NCBI GenBank assembly: GCA_030613065.1
Contig: JAUWMQ010000005.1
Location: 1 to 49,207, forward strand
Length of the DNA: 49,207 nucleotides
Direction of reading: 5' to 3'
From: Candidatus Aegiribacteria sp.
Lineage (GTDB): Bacteria > Fermentibacterota > Fermentibacteria > Fermentibacterales > JCC-6
Position numbers and translations under genes: made by a program. Under the pieces are notes generated by a model. It was not told the DNA's origin, did no database searches, and was given only the letters and a program-made list of their open reading frames with translations. Position 1 is the stretch's first letter; the number at the start of each line of letters is the position of its first letter. This document shows positions 1 to 8,503 of the stretch, piece by piece.

Positions 1-2
1 GT

Positions 3-110
3 GAAGCTCAGGAAACCCCCGAGAGAATCCCCCCTAAAATAAAGCTTCTTATCGCTATGCCAGACTTTCCAGAAAAGTTGGTGGCTATGATAAAGAAGGC
101 TATCGCCTGA
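3..110 (+). CDS. C-terminal end of an unidentified protein (5' truncated by window start)
   Basis: Reading frame 3 is open from the first base to a TGA at 108-110, giving 35 codons. The visible tail has a proline-rich stretch followed by a short hydrophobic/basic segment (LLIAMPDF, then FPEKLVAMIKKAIA). It is on the opposite strand to the following znu-like operon and converges with it. A small hairpin follows directly. I cannot assign a family from 35 residues; it is called because the frame stays open up to a terminator-like hairpin. Confidence 0.45.
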   Translation, partial: EAQETPERIPPKIKLLIAMPDFPEKLVAMIKKAIA

Positions 111-114
111 CCCC

Positions 115-130
115 AAATCCAACCGGATTT
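115..130 (+). terminator. Short hairpin after the partial gene
   Basis: AAATCC (115-120) and GGATTT (125-130) are perfectly complementary around a 4-nt loop, with a further T at 131. The hairpin lies five bases after the stop of the partial gene. The stem is weak and the T-run short, so this is a modest terminator candidate. The rest of 131-303 shows no gene. Confidence 0.3.
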
Positions 131-303
131 TGCGGTAATAGCAATTAACTGATGGATGATTACATATCCATATTAAATTCAGTCTTTTTCCGCTGCTTTT
201 TCTCTGTTCCATTTCGTATGCTGCCGATCCTGTTATGCTGGCGGATTCTCTGTACAGCTTTGAATTATCCTGAACAGCTGAAATCGATTTTGACTGAACG
301 GCT

Positions 304-1116
304 TCAGGCGGTTTCTGATCTGATCCTCTCGATGATAAGCGAAACTACGTAAGCGAATGCCGCGATAAGTATGATTACGGCCCCCGGCGGCAGGTCCAGC
401 ATCCACGCGAGGGAGAGGCCTGCAAGGTTGAACAGTGCTGCCAGGATTGAAGCGAGCAGCATCATTTTCCAGAGGCTGCCGGTGAACATCAAAGCGATAG
501 CGGCGGGAATGGACAGCATCGCTATAACCATGATCAGACCCGTTATCTTCATAAGAAGTACCGCTGTCAGAGCTGTCAGTATCAGGAATAACCCCCTGAT
601 GAGGCTGGTCGGCACTCCCTGTAGCATGCTGAATTCCTGATCGAACGAAACCGAGAGGAATTCCTTGTACAATCCTGTGATTACAAGGAGAATAACTATG
701 TCTAATATGATCGCGAACGTAATATCAGAAGCGGATACCGCAAGCAGACTCCCGAAAAGCCAGCTCATCAGGTCCGCAGAATAGGTTCCTGACAGTTTTA
801 TGAAAACAAGCCCCGCAGCCATACCTGTTGCCCACATAGTTGCCATGGCTGTATCTGTTCTTTCCCGCTTTCTTGAAGATATGACTGCTATGCCGGCAGC
901 TGAAGCTACCGCGACACCGGTCGCTCCCAGCAAGGGGTCGAAACCTGCAAGATACGCGAGGCCAAGGCCTCCGAACGAGGCGTGTGCGATGCTCCCTGCA
1001 AAGGCTGACATTCGGTTAACTGTCACGAGTGTGCCGATTATGCCGCAGGCTATTGATCCAAGAACCGATACGATCAGCGCATTCTGCATGAATGTATAGC
1101 CCAGCGCGTCAATCAT
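304..1116 (-). CDS. znuB: ZnuB/MntB-type metal ABC transporter permease
   Basis: The 270-residue protein is almost entirely hydrophobic, with about eight predicted membrane segments, and has the usual length of the ABC-3 family of zinc/manganese permeases. The N-terminal stretch (FMQNALIVSVLGSIACGIIG, then VNRMSAFAGSIAHASFGGLG) carries the family's conserved S-H-A-x-F-G pattern. It would form the inner-membrane channel through which zinc, or possibly manganese, is moved after delivery by the binding protein. Its ATG overlaps the stop of the upstream ATPase gene by 4 nt, indicating translational coupling. A Fur-family regulator heads the operon. Metal specificity is inferred from context. Confidence 0.85.
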   Translation of the reverse strand: MIDALGYTFMQNALIVSVLGSIACGIIGTLVTVNRMSAFAGSIAHASFGGLGLAYLAGFDPLLGATGVAVASAAGIAVISSRKRERTDTAMATMWATGMAAGLVFIKLSGTYSADLMSWLFGSLLAVSASDITFAIILDIVILLVITGLYKEFLSVSFDQEFSMLQGVPTSLIRGLFLILTALTAVLLMKITGLIMVIAMLSIPAAIALMFTGSLWKMMLLASILAALFNLAGLSLAWMLDLPPGAVIILIAAFAYVVSLIIERIRSETA

Positions 1117-1871
1117 GTTTTCGATCCCTTCCCGAGAACCCTGTGGGGAATTCCACCGTGTGAAATCAGTTCGAATGGACAGCCGTAAGCCTTTTCTACT
1201 GATTCAGACGACAGTGTTTCTCCGTGACTAATAATTGTTCTGTTAATGCATGCGATGTTCTTAACATGTGCAGATACAGCGCCCACATCGTGAGTGACAA
1301 GCAGGATCGTCATCGTACTGTTCAGCTCCGCAAGAAGATTGAAAAAACTTTTCTGTGTATCGTGATCAACACTTGCTACAGGCTCATCAAGAAGTAGTAG
1401 CTTCGGATTTCCCGCAAGAGCTCTGGCTATCAGTACCCGCTGCTTCTGGCCCCCTGAAAGAGAGTTCATGTCCAGGTCGGCAAGGTCTCCCACATCAAGC
1501 CTTTCAAGGTTCATTTCAGCTATATTTCTGTCCCTCAGAGTAAATCTGCTGAACAGGCCGGAATCCTTCAGCCTTCCCATTAGAACCACATCCTTTACGG
1601 TAATGGGAAATGATTTCTCAGGTATAAGTTGAGGTACATAGCCGATTTCACAGCGGGTCTTCTCAGGAGATCCGCCAAGGACTACGGCGCTGCCTTCCCA
1701 GGGTGTAATCAGACCCAGGATCACTTTAAGAAGTGTTGTTTTCCCGCCGCCGTTGGGACCTATTACAGCCAGAAAATCGCTCTTCGGGACTGTAAGATCA
1801 ATGTTATGTATGACAGGGCTGCCCCTGCGGTAACCGGCAGTGACGCCGTCAAACCTGATTGCTTCGTTCAT
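1113..1871 (-). CDS. znuC: ZnuC/MntA-type metal ABC transporter ATPase
   Basis: A 252-residue ABC ATPase. Visible motifs are Walker A (GPNGGGKTT near residue 38), the Q-loop region (GYVPQ), the signature LSGGQKQR and Walker B LLLLDEP followed by a switch histidine in LLVTHD. These are diagnostic of an importer ATPase of the zinc/manganese/iron chelate class. The ATG follows the stop codon of the binding-protein gene with no gap, and its own stop overlaps the permease start. It would power metal uptake at the cytoplasmic face of the inner membrane. The C-terminal 40 residues (ISHG, then SHGGIPHRVLG) hold several histidines, as is common in ZnuC. Confidence 0.88.
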   Translation of the reverse strand: MNEAIRFDGVTAGYRRGSPVIHNIDLTVPKSDFLAVIGPNGGGKTTLLKVILGLITPWEGSAVVLGGSPEKTRCEIGYVPQLIPEKSFPITVKDVVLMGRLKDSGLFSRFTLRDRNIAEMNLERLDVGDLADLDMNSLSGGQKQRVLIARALAGNPKLLLLDEPVASVDHDTQKSFFNLLAELNSTMTILLVTHDVGAVSAHVKNIACINRTIISHGETLSSESVEKAYGCPFELISHGGIPHRVLGKGSKT

Positions 1872-2786
1872 TTAAGGGGTTACCGTTCCGGAAAGCTGTT
1901 CCGCCACATAATAGAGATTACTCTTCCAGTCCTCTGCAAGGGGGTCTATATAACTTACCTCAACGCCGATCTCCGTTGCGATGGCTTCCGCTGAGGAAGT
2001 GCTGAACTGCGGAGAGACAAAAATCGCAAGTATATCGTTCTCCCTGGCGTAATCGACAAGCCTGGACATTTCCCGAGGTGATGGTTCGCTGCCTGCTGTC
2101 TCAATCGGTATCTGAACAAGACCGAATTCATCGGCGAAATACCCCCAGGCTGGATGGAAGACAATGAAGCTTCTTGAGGATGAAGAACCGATCAATGAGC
2201 GGATACTCTTCTGAAGGGAATCGATCTCCGTGTAAAAACCATTCAGGTTTATCATGTATTCATCCGCTTTTAATGTATCAAGCAGTGAGAGTTCCTCGGC
2301 GATTACTGCCGCCTGGCTCCGGACCAGTTCCGGTGAAAGCCATACATGCGGATCCAGGGAGCCGTGTCCATGATGCTCAGATGATGTATCATGACCGGTA
2401 ACTGTGTACCTGTTGATGGGAAGTCTTTCGATGTTCTCTATAGTGCTTCTGACCCTCAGGTCAGGGTTGGTGCCTGTGAACCTTGGAAGCCATGGGGATT
2501 CAAAAGGAACTCCAACTGTGAACCATACGTCTACACTGCTCATGTCCCTCATGTCCGATGGTGACGGTTCGTAAGTGGCGGGATTTGCCCCTGGGGGTAC
2601 GACAACTACAATGTCAATTGAATCGCCTGCTATCATCTCCACGAAATACTTCTGCGGTAGTACGCTAACGGCTACTTTCAATTTTTCCCCTTCACCTGCG
2701 GATGCTCCTCCGCAACCCGATTGAAGAAGTACTGACAGAAAGGTAAGAGATGTCAGACAACCTGTGGTCATTCTACTGCTGCGCAT
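1872..2786 (-). CDS. znuA: ZnuA-type metal-binding lipoprotein
   Basis: A 304-residue cluster A-I substrate-binding protein. The N-terminus has basic residues (MRSSR), a hydrophobic core and a lipobox-like LLQSGC, so it is probably an outer-leaflet lipoprotein. A short His-rich loop (SEHHGHGS near residue 134) followed by DPHVWLSPE, then VFHPAWGYFADEFG and the late YIDPL segment, are typical metal ligands of ZnuA/TroA. I prefer ATG 2786 over the in-frame ATG at 2771: only the longer form has the basic n-region, and GAAGGGA lies upstream at workable spacing. This start overlaps the regulator gene by 19 nt. Zinc is the likely cargo; manganese is possible. Confidence 0.87.
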   Translation of the reverse strand: MRSSRMTTGCLTSLTFLSVLLQSGCGGASAGEGEKLKVAVSVLPQKYFVEMIAGDSIDIVVVVPPGANPATYEPSPSDMRDMSSVDVWFTVGVPFESPWLPRFTGTNPDLRVRSTIENIERLPINRYTVTGHDTSSEHHGHGSLDPHVWLSPELVRSQAAVIAEELSLLDTLKADEYMINLNGFYTEIDSLQKSIRSLIGSSSSRSFIVFHPAWGYFADEFGLVQIPIETAGSEPSPREMSRLVDYARENDILAIFVSPQFSTSSAEAIATEIGVEVSYIDPLAEDWKSNLYYVAEQLSGTVTP

Positions 2787-3193
2787 TTACTGCATTTCCC
2801 TTCAAGGAAGAAATCCGAATTTACTATTTGAAAGCTGCACGTGTTTTCAACCATTTTAATGAAATCGTCCGGGAGCTTGCAGGAAACCGGGAATCTTTTC
2901 CCACACTTCTCGCATTTGAAGTGGCCATGGTCGGGGTAGAAAGATCTGGAACACCGGTAACGCAGATTACCTTCGAAGCTTCTATCAGGCCTGAGAAAAC
3001 CGATTTGCTCCAGGGAACCGAGACACCGGTGAACTGTTGATATATGAGGACTGCAAGACAGTCTGTCATGAACATCTCTTGCGGAAAGGCCACAGGCACC
3101 ATTAATGAATAGCTCAACCACCTGTTTTTTGAGGGGGGTGATTCTCAGCCCCCTGTCTCTCAGTTTATTCAAGATACCTGCGGAATTCATCAT
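2768..3193 (-). CDS. zur: Fur/Zur-family metal-dependent repressor
   Basis: The 141-residue protein from the ATG at 3193 has normal Fur-family length. Seen in sequence: winged-helix DNA-binding domain (LRDRGLRITPLKKQVVELF, then HISTVHRCLGSLEQIGFL), then a dimerisation half with structural CxxC pairs (CEKCGKRF and CSKC) and DHGHFKCEKC. The open frame extends upstream to 3583, but the AAGGAAA ribosome site directly before the MM start at 3193 and the family alignment support this start. It is the first gene of the znu-like operon and overlaps the lipoprotein gene. By context it probably represses its own operon when zinc is sufficient; a Mur or Fur role cannot be excluded. Confidence 0.85.
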   Translation of the reverse strand: MMNSAGILNKLRDRGLRITPLKKQVVELFINGACGLSARDVHDRLSCSPHISTVHRCLGSLEQIGFLRPDRSFEGNLRYRCSRSFYPDHGHFKCEKCGKRFPVSCKLPDDFIKMVENTCSFQIVNSDFFLEGKCSKCAAVE

Positions 3194-3286
3194 CTTTTCC
3201 TTAATGCGAAACAGTTGCAATAATATGTACAGCATGCAGTGTGACAGCAAGCTTACCTTTACCCATATTTCTCCCTGGAGGTGAAC

Positions 3287-3988
3287 GTGATTACTTCTGT
3301 TCAGACTATTGAAAACAATCTTCAGACTGCTGTGGAGCTGGTCGAGAATGCTCTCAATTCCTGCGGGGAGAGCGACCGTACGGTCGCAATAATGGCAGTC
3401 ACGAAAACACATCCTGTAGAAGTCGCAAAGATGGCTATCGAAGCCGGCATCGCGCTCCTCGGAGAAAATCGAGTCAGTGAGGGGGGACGCAAAATAAAAG
3501 CGCTGGGAAAGGCTGCTGCTGAATTTCATATGATCGGCCCCATACATACGGGAGAGGTTCGGCAGGCCGTACGGGATTTTCACTGGATAGATTCCGTTGG
3601 TAGATTGAAAATCGCCAGAGAAATAGCTCGAAAAACGGTTTCAAGAGGAGAGGAGCAGCCTGGTATCCTTGTAGAGGTGAATACATCCGGAGAAGAATCC
3701 AAACATGGCTTCAATCCAGACTATCACGAGCTCTGTGACGTTCTGGGTGAGATCAGTGAAACCGGTCTGCGTATTTCAGGATTGATGACGGTAGGGCCCC
3801 TTGGAGGAAGCGAACTGGATACCTCTGAAGCCTTCGCTCTTCTCAGGCAGCTCAGGGACCGTCTTGAAAGCAGCTCTGATTATGACCTCTCCGAACTTTC
3901 CATGGGGATGAGTGATGATTTCGTACTCGCGGTTAAAGAAGGGGCAACAACCATCAGGCTCGGCAGATACCTTTTCGGTCAAAGGTAG
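3287..3988 (+). CDS. yggS: YggS/PLPBP-family pyridoxal-phosphate homeostasis protein
   Basis: A 233-residue single-domain TIM-barrel protein of fold-type III. AVTKTHP (PLP lysine region), LGENRVSE, FHMIGPIHTGE (usually HxIGxLQxNK in the family), GILVEVNTSGEESKHGF, LRISGLMTVGP and LSMGMSDDFVLAVKEGATTIRLGR all match YggS/PROSC. It binds PLP and buffers the B6 vitamer pool rather than catalysing a reaction. The GTG at 3287 is chosen because GGAGG at 3277-3281 is correctly spaced; the GTG at 3281 lies on the ribosome site itself. It is divergent from the zur-znu operon across about 90 bp that must hold both promoters. In many bacteria yggS sits near division genes, and the next gene here encodes a DivIVA-like protein. 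Confidence 0.9.
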   Translation: MITSVQTIENNLQTAVELVENALNSCGESDRTVAIMAVTKTHPVEVAKMAIEAGIALLGENRVSEGGRKIKALGKAAAEFHMIGPIHTGEVRQAVRDFHWIDSVGRLKIAREIARKTVSRGEEQPGILVEVNTSGEESKHGFNPDYHELCDVLGEISETGLRISGLMTVGPLGGSELDTSEAFALLRQLRDRLESSSDYDLSELSMGMSDDFVLAVKEGATTIRLGRYLFGQR

Positions 3989-4004
3989 ACTCCTGAATAT
4001 GGAA

Positions 4005-4032
4005 TTGACTTCAAATGAACAATAATTATCAT
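4005..4032 (+). promoter_or_regulatory. Possible promoter for the divIVA-surface protein operon
   Basis: TTGACT (4005-4010), a 16-nt spacer and TATCAT (4027-4032) lie in an A/T-rich gap 70-95 bases before the divIVA-like start. A second -10-like TATACT is at 4044-4049. The match is moderate, and transcription could also read through from yggS. Confidence 0.3.
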
Positions 4033-4099
4033 TTATATATGTGTATACTCGAACACAGGGGGTCAGTTTCCCTGATCTCAGCGGAAATGGAGAATCACC

Positions 4100-4633
4100 G
4101 TGCGTATTACACCTCTTGATATTAGAAGACAGAATTTTCGCAAAACCATGAGAGGTTACGATGTAGATGAGGTTGAGGCGTTCCTTGAAATGGTCGCGTC
4201 CGCCTGGGAGGAACTTGTCGATAACCTTGAGAATGCTGAGAAAGAATTGATCGTCCTAAGAACCAGAGCAGCGGATTTTGACCGGATGGAAGGCGCTGTA
4301 AGGGATGTACTTGTACAACAGCAGCAGAGCGCTGCGCAGGCAAGAAAGGAAGCTGACCGAGAGGCTGAGCTTATTATCATGGATGCCGAGGTTAAATCAT
4401 CCAATCTTGTATCCGAAGCCAGGGAAAGGGTTCAGGTTCTGACTGAAACTATCCGTGAGCTGCAGGATAGAAGACTGTCAGTGCTGTCGCAGATAAGGTC
4501 ATTCGTTGATTCTCACAGAAAAATGCTGGATCTTGAGGAGGAAAGAATTAAATCAGAAATGATCCCTGATGAAGAAAGACTGCCCGGTGAAGAGGATGGC
4601 GACGTTCCCATACTTGAATTAACGGAGCTCTAG
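4100..4633 (+). CDS. DivIVA-domain coiled-coil protein
   Basis: A 177-residue protein. The N-terminus (ITPLDIRRQNFRKTMRGYDV then DEVEAFLE) is the conserved DivIVA/GpsB membrane-binding motif. The remainder is a predicted coiled coil (about residues 35-150) ending in an acidic tail. DivIVA proteins sense membrane curvature or polarity and recruit partners at poles or septa; the role here is unknown. The GTG at 4100 has GGAGA at 4088-4092. Only two bases separate its stop from the C25 peptidase start, so it may be co-transcribed with the surface-protein operon, raising the possibility that export is spatially organised (inference). Confidence 0.85.
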   Translation: MRITPLDIRRQNFRKTMRGYDVDEVEAFLEMVASAWEELVDNLENAEKELIVLRTRAADFDRMEGAVRDVLVQQQQSAAQARKEADREAELIIMDAEVKSSNLVSEARERVQVLTETIRELQDRRLSVLSQIRSFVDSHRKMLDLEEERIKSEMIPDEERLPGEEDGDVPILELTEL

Positions 4634-4635
4634 AA

Positions 4636-7600
4636 ATGTCTGTCCTGCTCATTTTACTGCTAGGCTTAAACTCCATTTCATCTCCCTCAAGGCAGGCAAG
4701 CGATACGCCGGTACAGGTGGGAACATCCTCAACATTTCTCACATGGGTGTGTTCTGGGGTAGAGCCGATTGAATGGCTGCCGGAGGGCCTGACAGGTTAT
4801 TACGCGGACAACTGCGGCTTATCCGGATCTTCAGGTTCCGTACTGCTGCCAGGGGCGAACCTGTTTTTCGCGATACCACCTGGTGTTGAGCCGGAGCTGG
4901 AGATTATTCCCGAGGGGGTTCGTTACCTTTCGGGAGGTACCGTATCGAGCGTAAGTGTATCGTCAGACGGAATAGACATGTTTGATGCGGCAGCCGTTGA
5001 AGATATCCCGCGAACGTGGGGTCAGATAAAAGGTACCGGAACATTCAGAAGAGCAGGCTACGCTCATATTCAGCTGTATCCTGTAATAAGCCGTAATGGT
5101 GCTCTTTATACAGCCGACAGGTTCCAGGTACGCTTGAATTATCCCGATGCCGGACCATCGGTTTCCGCATCAGGGGTAAGCGGCACCATATTCGATGCCC
5201 TGTTCGAAGGTGGAAATCAGATATGGAAAACTCCTGAAGAAAGAATTGATTCAAGCCCCTTCTGGGGTCTTCCCTGGTATGCCCTGGATATTGATACGGC
5301 AGGAGTATACTGTATTACCGGAGCTGATATCCCTTTGGCGGATGGTACTTCATCGGCCAGTCTTTCGCTGTTCTGCGGCAGAGGACGCGAAATGGGGGAG
5401 GAACCCTGGCTGGATGAGTATATCCCAAGGCCTGTTCCAATATTGGTTGATGACGGTGGAGACGGTGTCTTCAATTCAGGAGACAGACTATTCTTCTTCG
5501 GAAGAGGGCTGGCATGGTGGGAACCCACCAATGACAGTCTTCCTGCCCACTTTAATCACAGGTTTGCAACCAGTAACACCTACTGGCTGACATGGGGCGG
5601 GGAAGACGGAGCCAGGATGAATGTTCAGAACGGGGAACTGACCGGTGCTCCGGCAATGCCCGACAGTTTTCTGTCAAGGCAGCATCTGGAACAAAACCAT
5701 ACCAGAACCCGTGGAATCGTAAATCTGTCGGATGACTGGGCATGGATCCTGTCCGAAGGCAGTTCTGACACCTGGCATTACCTTAATTTTGATGCTCCGG
5801 AGGCTGAAGGCAGCGCTCTCCTGAAGATTAAACTGATTTCAAACGTCGGTATCAGGCATCGCATCAGAATACTGCTGAATGGAACCGCAGTGTGCGATAC
5901 AACCTGGGACGATACAGGTGTATTCATGCCCACTGTGCCCATGGATGGGATTCTGGATTCGGGGAACTTGCTCGCCCTGGAATTAATAAGGATGTCAGGG
6001 AGTGATACGGTTTTCCTTGACTGGTTTGAAGTCTTCAGCTGGACTGATAATTCGCTTTCGGGTCAGGTTCAGGTACCCCTGGAATGGTGGCCTGTTTACG
6101 ATCGTCAGGAATTCACATGGGGAAATGATCTCAGTGATGCCCTGGTTTTCCTGGTGAGTGGTGATACACTTGCGGAGAACATCAGTGTTGACGACCCGCA
6201 TCAGTTCGAATTTGAAGTGCCTGTTTCCTGGGAGGCCAGGGAACTCTGGATCTCAGATTACGGTGATATGCGCTCTCCTGCAGAAGTACGGTATGAATCA
6301 CCGGGCAGGATCATCGGATCCCTGAATGGTGCCCGGTGCCTCTTCGTTGCGGCAGATGAGTTTTTCAATGACATAACCCCGCTGACGCAGCTGAGCGGAG
6401 ATCTGATCGCGGTCAGAGCTTCAGAGGTTTACAACGAATTCAACGGGGGTGTAAGAGATCCCCGGGCAATACAGGCGATGGTTTCAAATATCATCGATTC
6501 CTGGCACACGATACCGGAAAACCTGATTCTTGTAGGGGGCGGCAACTGGGATCCGCTCAATTTCGTTTCCAGCAAGATCTCTTACATTGATATTCTATAC
6601 ATAAGTAAATACTCAATATTTGTGTCGGATGATAAGTTTTCGATAGTTGAGGGATCCCATCTTCCTCAGATAGCGCTATCCAGAATGGGGATAACCAACC
6701 GTTCGGACCTGCAGCTGCTGGTCGACAGGAGTCTTTCATACCGCAGCAGCGAAAACTGCGGGGAATGGCAGACCGTTGTTCTGGGTGCTGCCGACGATGA
6801 GCGGTCACCTGAGGGCGGGGATGACGAAAGGTATCATACACAGAGTGTTGAGAGGCTATTGACTGATCATCTTCCCGATGTGCTTCGCCCCGAAAAGCTC
6901 TATCTTATTCTCTACAATTGGAACAGTTTATGGAAGAAACCCGAGGCACGGCTGGATTACATAGACCTCTGGAGCGAAGGGGCGCTTGTCTCACTCTACC
7001 TTGGACATGGCGGCTATGACCAGCTGGCGGACGAAGGTCTTCTCTACCTTGAAGACAGCGGGCTCCTTGCGTGTGAGAAGCGGCTTCCAGTGGCTCTTTT
7101 CGGTTCCTGCGATGTCGGGCAGTTTCAGAATCCTTCGTCCGAATGCCTGGCTCAGCAGGTCACAACTTCTCAGGCGGGGGGAGCGATACTCGGCCTTGGA
7201 GCCACGGGCTTAACATCCGGTCCCCAAAACGAAATTTTTGTAGCCTATATTCTGGATAACTTTTTCAGTGAACCGGATCTTTCGGTGGGCATGTGCGCAA
7301 TGCTCGGGAAGATCAGTGCGGGTTACAACTCTAATATGGCCAAGTACATACTTTTTGGCGACGGAAGCCTCAAGCTTGCTTTCCCCTGGGATTCGTTCAG
7401 CGTCTCTAGCGATACTGTTTTTGCGGGGGAAGAAGTTACTCTCACCGGCACGGCACCTTCTGATGGCATTATTTTCGTTGAATCATGGGAATCGTGCCGG
7501 CCGGATACACACTACACTTTAGGCTCTCATTTACCTATTGAATACCTGTCAGTTCCAGGTAGATTCTATTCCGGTACGGTTTACGCTGAACCAGGTTACA

Positions 7601-8382
7601 GCGCGAGCATGTTCGTACCGGTAGACAGTGATACAGGAGCCCTGGCCAGAACCCAGCTTACATTCCTCAGCAGCAACGGCTTTGCAGCTGCTTCAACCTA
7701 CCCCGCAATGCTTTTGTTGGGAAATCCCCTTCCGGATAACGAGGGCCCCTCGATAGAACTCTGGGTCGAGGGATACCGGAACGCAACTAATCCTGAGATC
7801 TCAGGCGATATTAATGTCAGGGCCATTCTTTCGGACAGTTCCGGCATTAACCTTCTGGGTAATGTGGGCCGTCAGCTTGCTCTTTATGTGGATGGCACAG
7901 CTGATGATGTTTCTGACTGTTTTCAGTATCACAACGGTTCAAGTACTACTGGTGAACTCAGGGTTGGAATCGGTGTTCTTGAACCCGGGGGCCATATCAT
8001 TCAGTTAAGAGCGTCAGACGGACTCCTGAATTCAACCATTGTCGAGATAGAGATCACCGTAACCGAGGATAATTCATTCGGGATCAGTGGTGTATTTCCT
8101 TATCCGAATCCATGTAACGACGGCACATCCATAAACTGGACACAGTCATCACCTGGAAAGGTTGATATTTCTGTATACACGATTGCCGGTAGAAGGCTGA
8201 TTTTGTTCGGGAACATTGAAGGAACAGACGGATATAACCAGTGCTGGTGGGACTGCAGAGATGTAGATGGAGATGCAGTGGCCAGCGGAACGTATATCTT
8301 TGTTGTATCTGCTGCTTCGATTTCCGATACTGGAGAGAATTCAGAGGCTACAGGAATAATAGCAGTTGTACGTAACCAGTAA
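4636..8382 (+). CDS. C25-family (gingipain/PorU-like) cysteine peptidase with sorting-type C-terminal domain
   Basis: A 1248-residue protein with a hydrophobic signal peptide (first ~20 residues). The N-terminal part (residues ~20-190) resembles a C25 propeptide. The catalytic core contains YLGHGGYD with His791 and FGSCDVGQF with Cys825, the C25 dyad. The last ~90 residues hold YPNPCN and then GTYIFVVS, a FlgD/T9SS-type sorting sandwich. PorU, the T9SS sortase that attaches cargo to the cell surface, is a C25 protein of about this length encoded directly before porV in several Bacteroidetes. Here a PorV-like gene follows at once. PorU function is therefore a good inference, but an ordinary secreted C25 protease remains possible. 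Confidence 0.8.
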   Translation: MSVLLILLLGLNSISSPSRQASDTPVQVGTSSTFLTWVCSGVEPIEWLPEGLTGYYADNCGLSGSSGSVLLPGANLFFAIPPGVEPELEIIPEGVRYLSGGTVSSVSVSSDGIDMFDAAAVEDIPRTWGQIKGTGTFRRAGYAHIQLYPVISRNGALYTADRFQVRLNYPDAGPSVSASGVSGTIFDALFEGGNQIWKTPEERIDSSPFWGLPWYALDIDTAGVYCITGADIPLADGTSSASLSLFCGRGREMGEEPWLDEYIPRPVPILVDDGGDGVFNSGDRLFFFGRGLAWWEPTNDSLPAHFNHRFATSNTYWLTWGGEDGARMNVQNGELTGAPAMPDSFLSRQHLEQNHTRTRGIVNLSDDWAWILSEGSSDTWHYLNFDAPEAEGSALLKIKLISNVGIRHRIRILLNGTAVCDTTWDDTGVFMPTVPMDGILDSGNLLALELIRMSGSDTVFLDWFEVFSWTDNSLSGQVQVPLEWWPVYDRQEFTWGNDLSDALVFLVSGDTLAENISVDDPHQFEFEVPVSWEARELWISDYGDMRSPAEVRYESPGRIIGSLNGARCLFVAADEFFNDITPLTQLSGDLIAVRASEVYNEFNGGVRDPRAIQAMVSNIIDSWHTIPENLILVGGGNWDPLNFVSSKISYIDILYISKYSIFVSDDKFSIVEGSHLPQIALSRMGITNRSDLQLLVDRSLSYRSSENCGEWQTVVLGAADDERSPEGGDDERYHTQSVERLLTDHLPDVLRPEKLYLILYNWNSLWKKPEARLDYIDLWSEGALVSLYLGHGGYDQLADEGLLYLEDSGLLACEKRLPVALFGSCDVGQFQNPSSECLAQQVTTSQAGGAILGLGATGLTSGPQNEIFVAYILDNFFSEPDLSVGMCAMLGKISAGYNSNMAKYILFGDGSLKLAFPWDSFSVSSDTVFAGEEVTLTGTAPSDGIIFVESWESCRPDTHYTLGSHLPIEYLSVPGRFYSGTVYAEPGYSASMFVPVDSDTGALARTQLTFLSSNGFAAASTYPAMLLLGNPLPDNEGPSIELWVEGYRNATNPEISGDINVRAILSDSSGINLLGNVGRQLALYVDGTADDVSDCFQYHNGSSTTGELRVGIGVLEPGGHIIQLRASDGLLNSTIVEIEITVTEDNSFGISGVFPYPNPCNDGTSINWTQSSPGKVDISVYTIAGRRLILFGNIEGTDGYNQCWWDCRDVDGDAVASGTYIFVVSAASISDTGENSEATGIIAVVRNQ

Positions 8383-8383
8383 C

Positions 8384-8419
8384 TGGTAATGATGCTGGCT
8401 GTGGTAATGATGCTGCCTG
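8384..8419 (+). repeat. Two-copy 18-bp tandem repeat
   Basis: TGGTAATGATGCTGGCTG at 8384-8401 is repeated at 8402-8419 with one mismatch (GGCTG versus GCCTG). It begins just after the C25 peptidase stop, in the gap before the PorV-like gene. It looks like a simple recent duplication; no function is evident. Confidence 0.7.
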
Positions 8420-8469
8420 ACAGTTGGTCGGGATTGAAAAACCAAGCAGATGTAAATGATATGGATGAT

Positions 8470-8485
8470 CCGGAAGAGCTTCCGG
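8470..8485 (+). promoter_or_regulatory. Hairpin in the leader of the PorV-like gene
   Basis: CCGGAAG (8470-8476) and CTTCCGG (8479-8485) form a 7-bp stem around a 2-nt turn, nine bases before the AGGAGG ribosome site at 8494-8499. It is followed by TTTAAA rather than a T-run. It may be an RNA processing or stabilising element that raises PorV output relative to the upstream protease; it could also be a weak terminator. Confidence 0.4.
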
Positions 8486-8503
8486 TTTAAAGCAGGAGGA
8501 ACA

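Noticed and set aside
3194-3286. Zur-type operator between the regulator gene and yggS
   Set aside because: TGCA and TACA flank an A/T-rich core near 3217-3232, but the symmetry is poor and the best promoter hexamers are spaced 19 bases apart. Autoregulation is likely but no site can be named.
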